This document shows, in pieces, positions 61,447 to 64,000 of a stretch of DNA of 64,000 nt (position 1 is its first letter; every line of letters starts with the position of its first letter). The translations under genes and the position numbers were made by a program. The DNA lies in contig UZAN01039461.1 in NCBI GenBank assembly GCA_900618425.1, positions 87,187 to 151,186 of the forward strand, written 5' to 3'. The notes beneath the pieces are model-generated. The model was given only the letters and a program-made list of their open reading frames with translations. It had not been told where the DNA came from and ran no database searches. This DNA is from Echinostoma caproni. Lineage: Eukaryota; Platyhelminthes; Trematoda; Plagiorchiida; Echinostomatidae.

Positions 61447-61735
61447 GGGTGGTGGTCGCGCAGTTGTTTATTGGCTGTCATCGGCGTGCTTTGGATCCTG
61501 TGGTTCGAGGTTCGAGCCCCGCCACCGCCACTCGACTTTGGTGGTAGGCAGCTCTGTTGTCGTCCGGTTCAATACCACGCCTAGCCTATCGGGGCCTTAT
61601 GTGGTTCACCACTCCAAGTNTTGCGGGGCTTAGGTTGCCGATTTCAAACACTGAACAGCAGGTCCTCGTGACTATGGGGTTAACCCCGTCTGCTGTTCAT
61701 CACACCTAGGTGTGTAATAAAAAAACTTATTATTT
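61447..61735 (+). repeat. Dispersed repeat, copy B, with tRNA-like head
   Basis: The first 85 bases start GGTGGTGGTCGCGCAGTTG (A-box-like), carry a B-box-like GGTTCGAGCCCC and end CGCCACCGCCA, which can pair with the start as a seven-base acceptor-like stem with one wobble. The body from about 61,530 matches copy A at 860-1085. It ends in the perfect palindrome CACACCTAGGTGTG followed by an A-run. An N at 61,620 replaces one base within the part shared with copy A. It reads as a tRNA-derived short interspersed repeat. Confidence 0.7.
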
Positions 61736-63877
61736 CACATATATAATACTTGATCTATGGCTATCCTACGGCGTTTATGATTGTGTCGCCATCAGACCAT
61801 CTGCTTCTGTAAAGCTGATCATATCAACAGTCAGTGTTTCATTTCTCTTTANATCAAACAACTGTCGTGTGATACAAATCTGGGAATAATTAGGTGGCGG
61901 TAGCGTTTTACTTCAAATCAATTGCTCCACTGGGATGCCCTGGTAATCACAACTGCTGAACCACCTTCACCGTATCTGAAAATCTCATCCTGTTTTGTTA
62001 ATTATATGTTTTTCAAGAGTGACTCGTAGCCTCACTGCAGTTCCCCTTGATCAGCATCAGTCATCCGATGGTCATGATAAGTTAAAATCAACCAGAGACT
62101 AGACCCGATCTGCTTAAGGCAAATTACGTTGCACCCCGCCAAAATCCGTATTTTTTAGGATCCAGCAACCCCCTGGTCACTGCAGACCGCGACGGCCTAT
62201 CCACACCCTGAGGTAGCTATAGCCAATAGATACGGCAGGATAAATCGCAAGTCAGAATAACATACAAACCTGAATGTTCTCAGCAATAGAACTAAATCAA
62301 CTATCTAGTTAAAATGTGATTCTCCCATTTGGAACCAAATCTAATTATGGAACTTGACTTTTGCTGTCAGCCTTCTAAAGAGTGTACAAATAAGCTCTTG
62401 ATAGTTATTAACGAAACGGTATTTTCGAAGTGTTACAACTTGATAATCTTTCGGAAAGGAAGAAGATAAATAGATAAAGCGAATTTGCATTGAAAATGTT
62501 TAGTCATGCTTATGAAGATGGTCACATTTAGTTTGCTTCAGCAGAGGAGAGGCACACCAGAAATGTGAGATGAACTTTCGAAACATTTGGGAGGTCTCGG
62601 AAGTGTTTTGGTCGGTTAATCTCAAATGAAATTTAAAGCTACCAGAGGGCTGTCAGAGTTCGTGTGCTTGTGTGGGGGATTGTTTGGTATGTGGTGAAAG
62701 TTAATCTACGCATGGTGTTGATAATTCGTTATTGACATTCGGGATATCACGAATACCACAACACTCATACACTCTGCACAAAAACCTTTGCATTTTCCCA
62801 GTTACTCAGATAGTTTCTACAAATAAATGTGCAGGATTATTGCCTCTGTCACGTCTAGACAAAAAGGGGACTGGAAGGCTGAATTACAAAAGTCCTTCAA
62901 TTATCTTTTCTGGTAACGTTGACTACATGCAACATAACCTTTCATTTTTGTACACTTTGATTACTGATTTCACAACTTGGAGTAGAGCAAACCACAAGTG
63001 ATTGAACGAAGCAAATCGGTTCCACCGTGAACAAATGTTGCTATTTTATTTCTTCTCTTATATTTAATTTAGCCTGGATTGACCGGTTATTAAATCTAAG
63101 TAAATCGTATTAGTTCGGGGTCAAAATACAGTATAAAAAGCTTTCGGTTTATCGATCACATTGAATGCAATGTTCGCACGATGCAAACGCTATTTTCCAA
63201 ACAGATCGTCACTCTCAGAATGGATAAGTTTCATGTTCCTGAATCGTCTGTGGTTCCTGTGTGTATTTCATAGGTTTCAGAACATCATATTTTTTCAACC
63301 AAGGCTTATTAAATGAAACGTGCGAGAAATATATTTTATCAAACAACTCTATAATAGATCGAGCTTTTTATATATTTATATCGTTTGCTGAATTGATCAC
63401 AGTCATATGTTCATATGCTTATAGATTATAGAAACACATTGTGTCAATACAGCTTTTAAAACTTGATTACATAATAACTGTGGACTGTCAGATCGCCGCC
63501 ACATTCACTCGCTTTGTGGAATACCGAATGAGATTCATATGCGTGTACCAGTCCATTCGAAACCGGCAGAATGCCGTTAGTACTTTGATGTTACCCACTG
63601 ATCCAGGTGGGTAATTAATTTATCTGGCGCACATGGTAGTTTATTGAAGGATATTTAGAATCATGGTAGATAATACCCGTTCGTCTTTTGTATCACAGCC
63701 GTAAACCGTAGAGTCTGCTTTTGGAATTTCTCATGCGGATCCCCCCTCCCGCAACAAAACAAAAATGATCTGGAGAGAAGTTCATTTCGCGGCAGCAAAT
63801 TTCTCAATGGAATTACATCATATGATTGGGCAATCTCAGGCAAGTACAACGCTGAAAATTAACCCATTCTCCCACAG
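61736..63877. other. No gene seen
   Basis: Mostly AT-rich with a somewhat GC-richer stretch at 62,030-62,230. An isolated N lies at 61,852. No element or exon was recognised. Confidence 0.45.
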
Positions 63878-64000
63878 ATTGATGCAAAAACACCACAGAA
63901 TGAATTCGATTTCTCACTCTTGGACGTAGTTTCCGAGAAAGAAGATTTTAAGACAACCAATTGGATCAACTTAGAAAAGCATACAAGAGTGCACTATTTG
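63878..64000 (+). other. Exon-like open stretch running off the window
   Basis: A good acceptor (CCATTCTCCCACAG) ends at 63,877, and the frame starting at the first base stays open for all 41 codons to the window end. It reads IDAKTPQNEFDFSLLDVVS and ends EKHTRVHYL. The FSLL and HYL pieces loosely recall the strand spacing of a cadherin repeat, but the aspartate motifs are missing. It does not follow exon D directly because the phase differs. It could be a later exon of the protocadherin, an exon of another gene, or chance. Confidence 0.3.

Noticed and set aside
61447..61531. A genuine tRNA gene
   Set aside because: The ends and boxes look tRNA-like, but the anticodon arm does not fold, and the stretch runs directly into a repeat body also found at 860-1085.
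1..64000. CRISPR arrays, operons, bacterial or phage systems
   Set aside because: No regularly spaced repeats, ribosome-binding sites or packed genes are present. Splice sites and retroelements show an animal genome.

Overview
This is an AT-rich, intron-dominated animal genomic window from a draft assembly (one 572-base N gap and several isolated Ns). I read it as platyhelminth, most likely a digenean fluke. The basis is a protocadherin split into widely spaced exons, decayed CR1-like LINE, Penelope-like and Tc1-like elements, and tRNA-headed short repeats. The species cannot be fixed from sequence alone. No bacterial-type gene organisation is present, and most open frames are no longer than chance allows in a window of this size and composition.

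Layout. Bases 1-260 are unusually CpG-rich. They are followed by a strong splice acceptor with a short open exon-like stretch (353-550) of unknown identity. From about 860 to 36,700 the sequence is essentially gene-free. It holds one dispersed-repeat copy (860-1085), a decayed Tc1-type transposase on the minus strand (17,650-18,345), a decayed CR1-type reverse transcriptase (33,480-34,635) and a tRNA-headed short repeat directly behind it (34,660-34,926). I saw no CRISPR array, operon or intact tRNA gene.

The one secure gene is a protocadherin on the plus strand. Exon A (CDS from 36,945, signal peptide plus EC1), exon B (49,199-49,738, EC2), exon C (52,653-52,777, middle of EC3) and exon D (54,717-55,069, end of EC3 and start of EC4) join in compatible phase. 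They give about 580 residues of a calcium-dependent adhesion ectodomain. The first intron visible inside the coding region is 11.5 kb and carries the assembly gap. Exon C is damaged in this assembly: a single N at 52,743 marks a change of reading frame and probably some missing residues. The remaining cadherin repeats, the membrane segment and the cytoplasmic tail were not found, so the gene continues past exon D or past the window.

Downstream (55,070-64,000) there is an (ATT)n microsatellite, a tRNA-headed short repeat with 13-bp perfect inverted ends, two head-to-head fragments of a Penelope-like element (GIY-YIG endonuclease end), a second copy of the repeat seen at 860-1085, and three exon-like open stretches of unknown identity (58,268-58,492, 59,177-59,341 and 63,878 to the window end). 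I did not find a convincing new biological system. The observations most worth checking are the protocadherin's enlarged EC1 and EC2 loops, its broken exon C, its 5' splice arrangement and the inverted Penelope pair.
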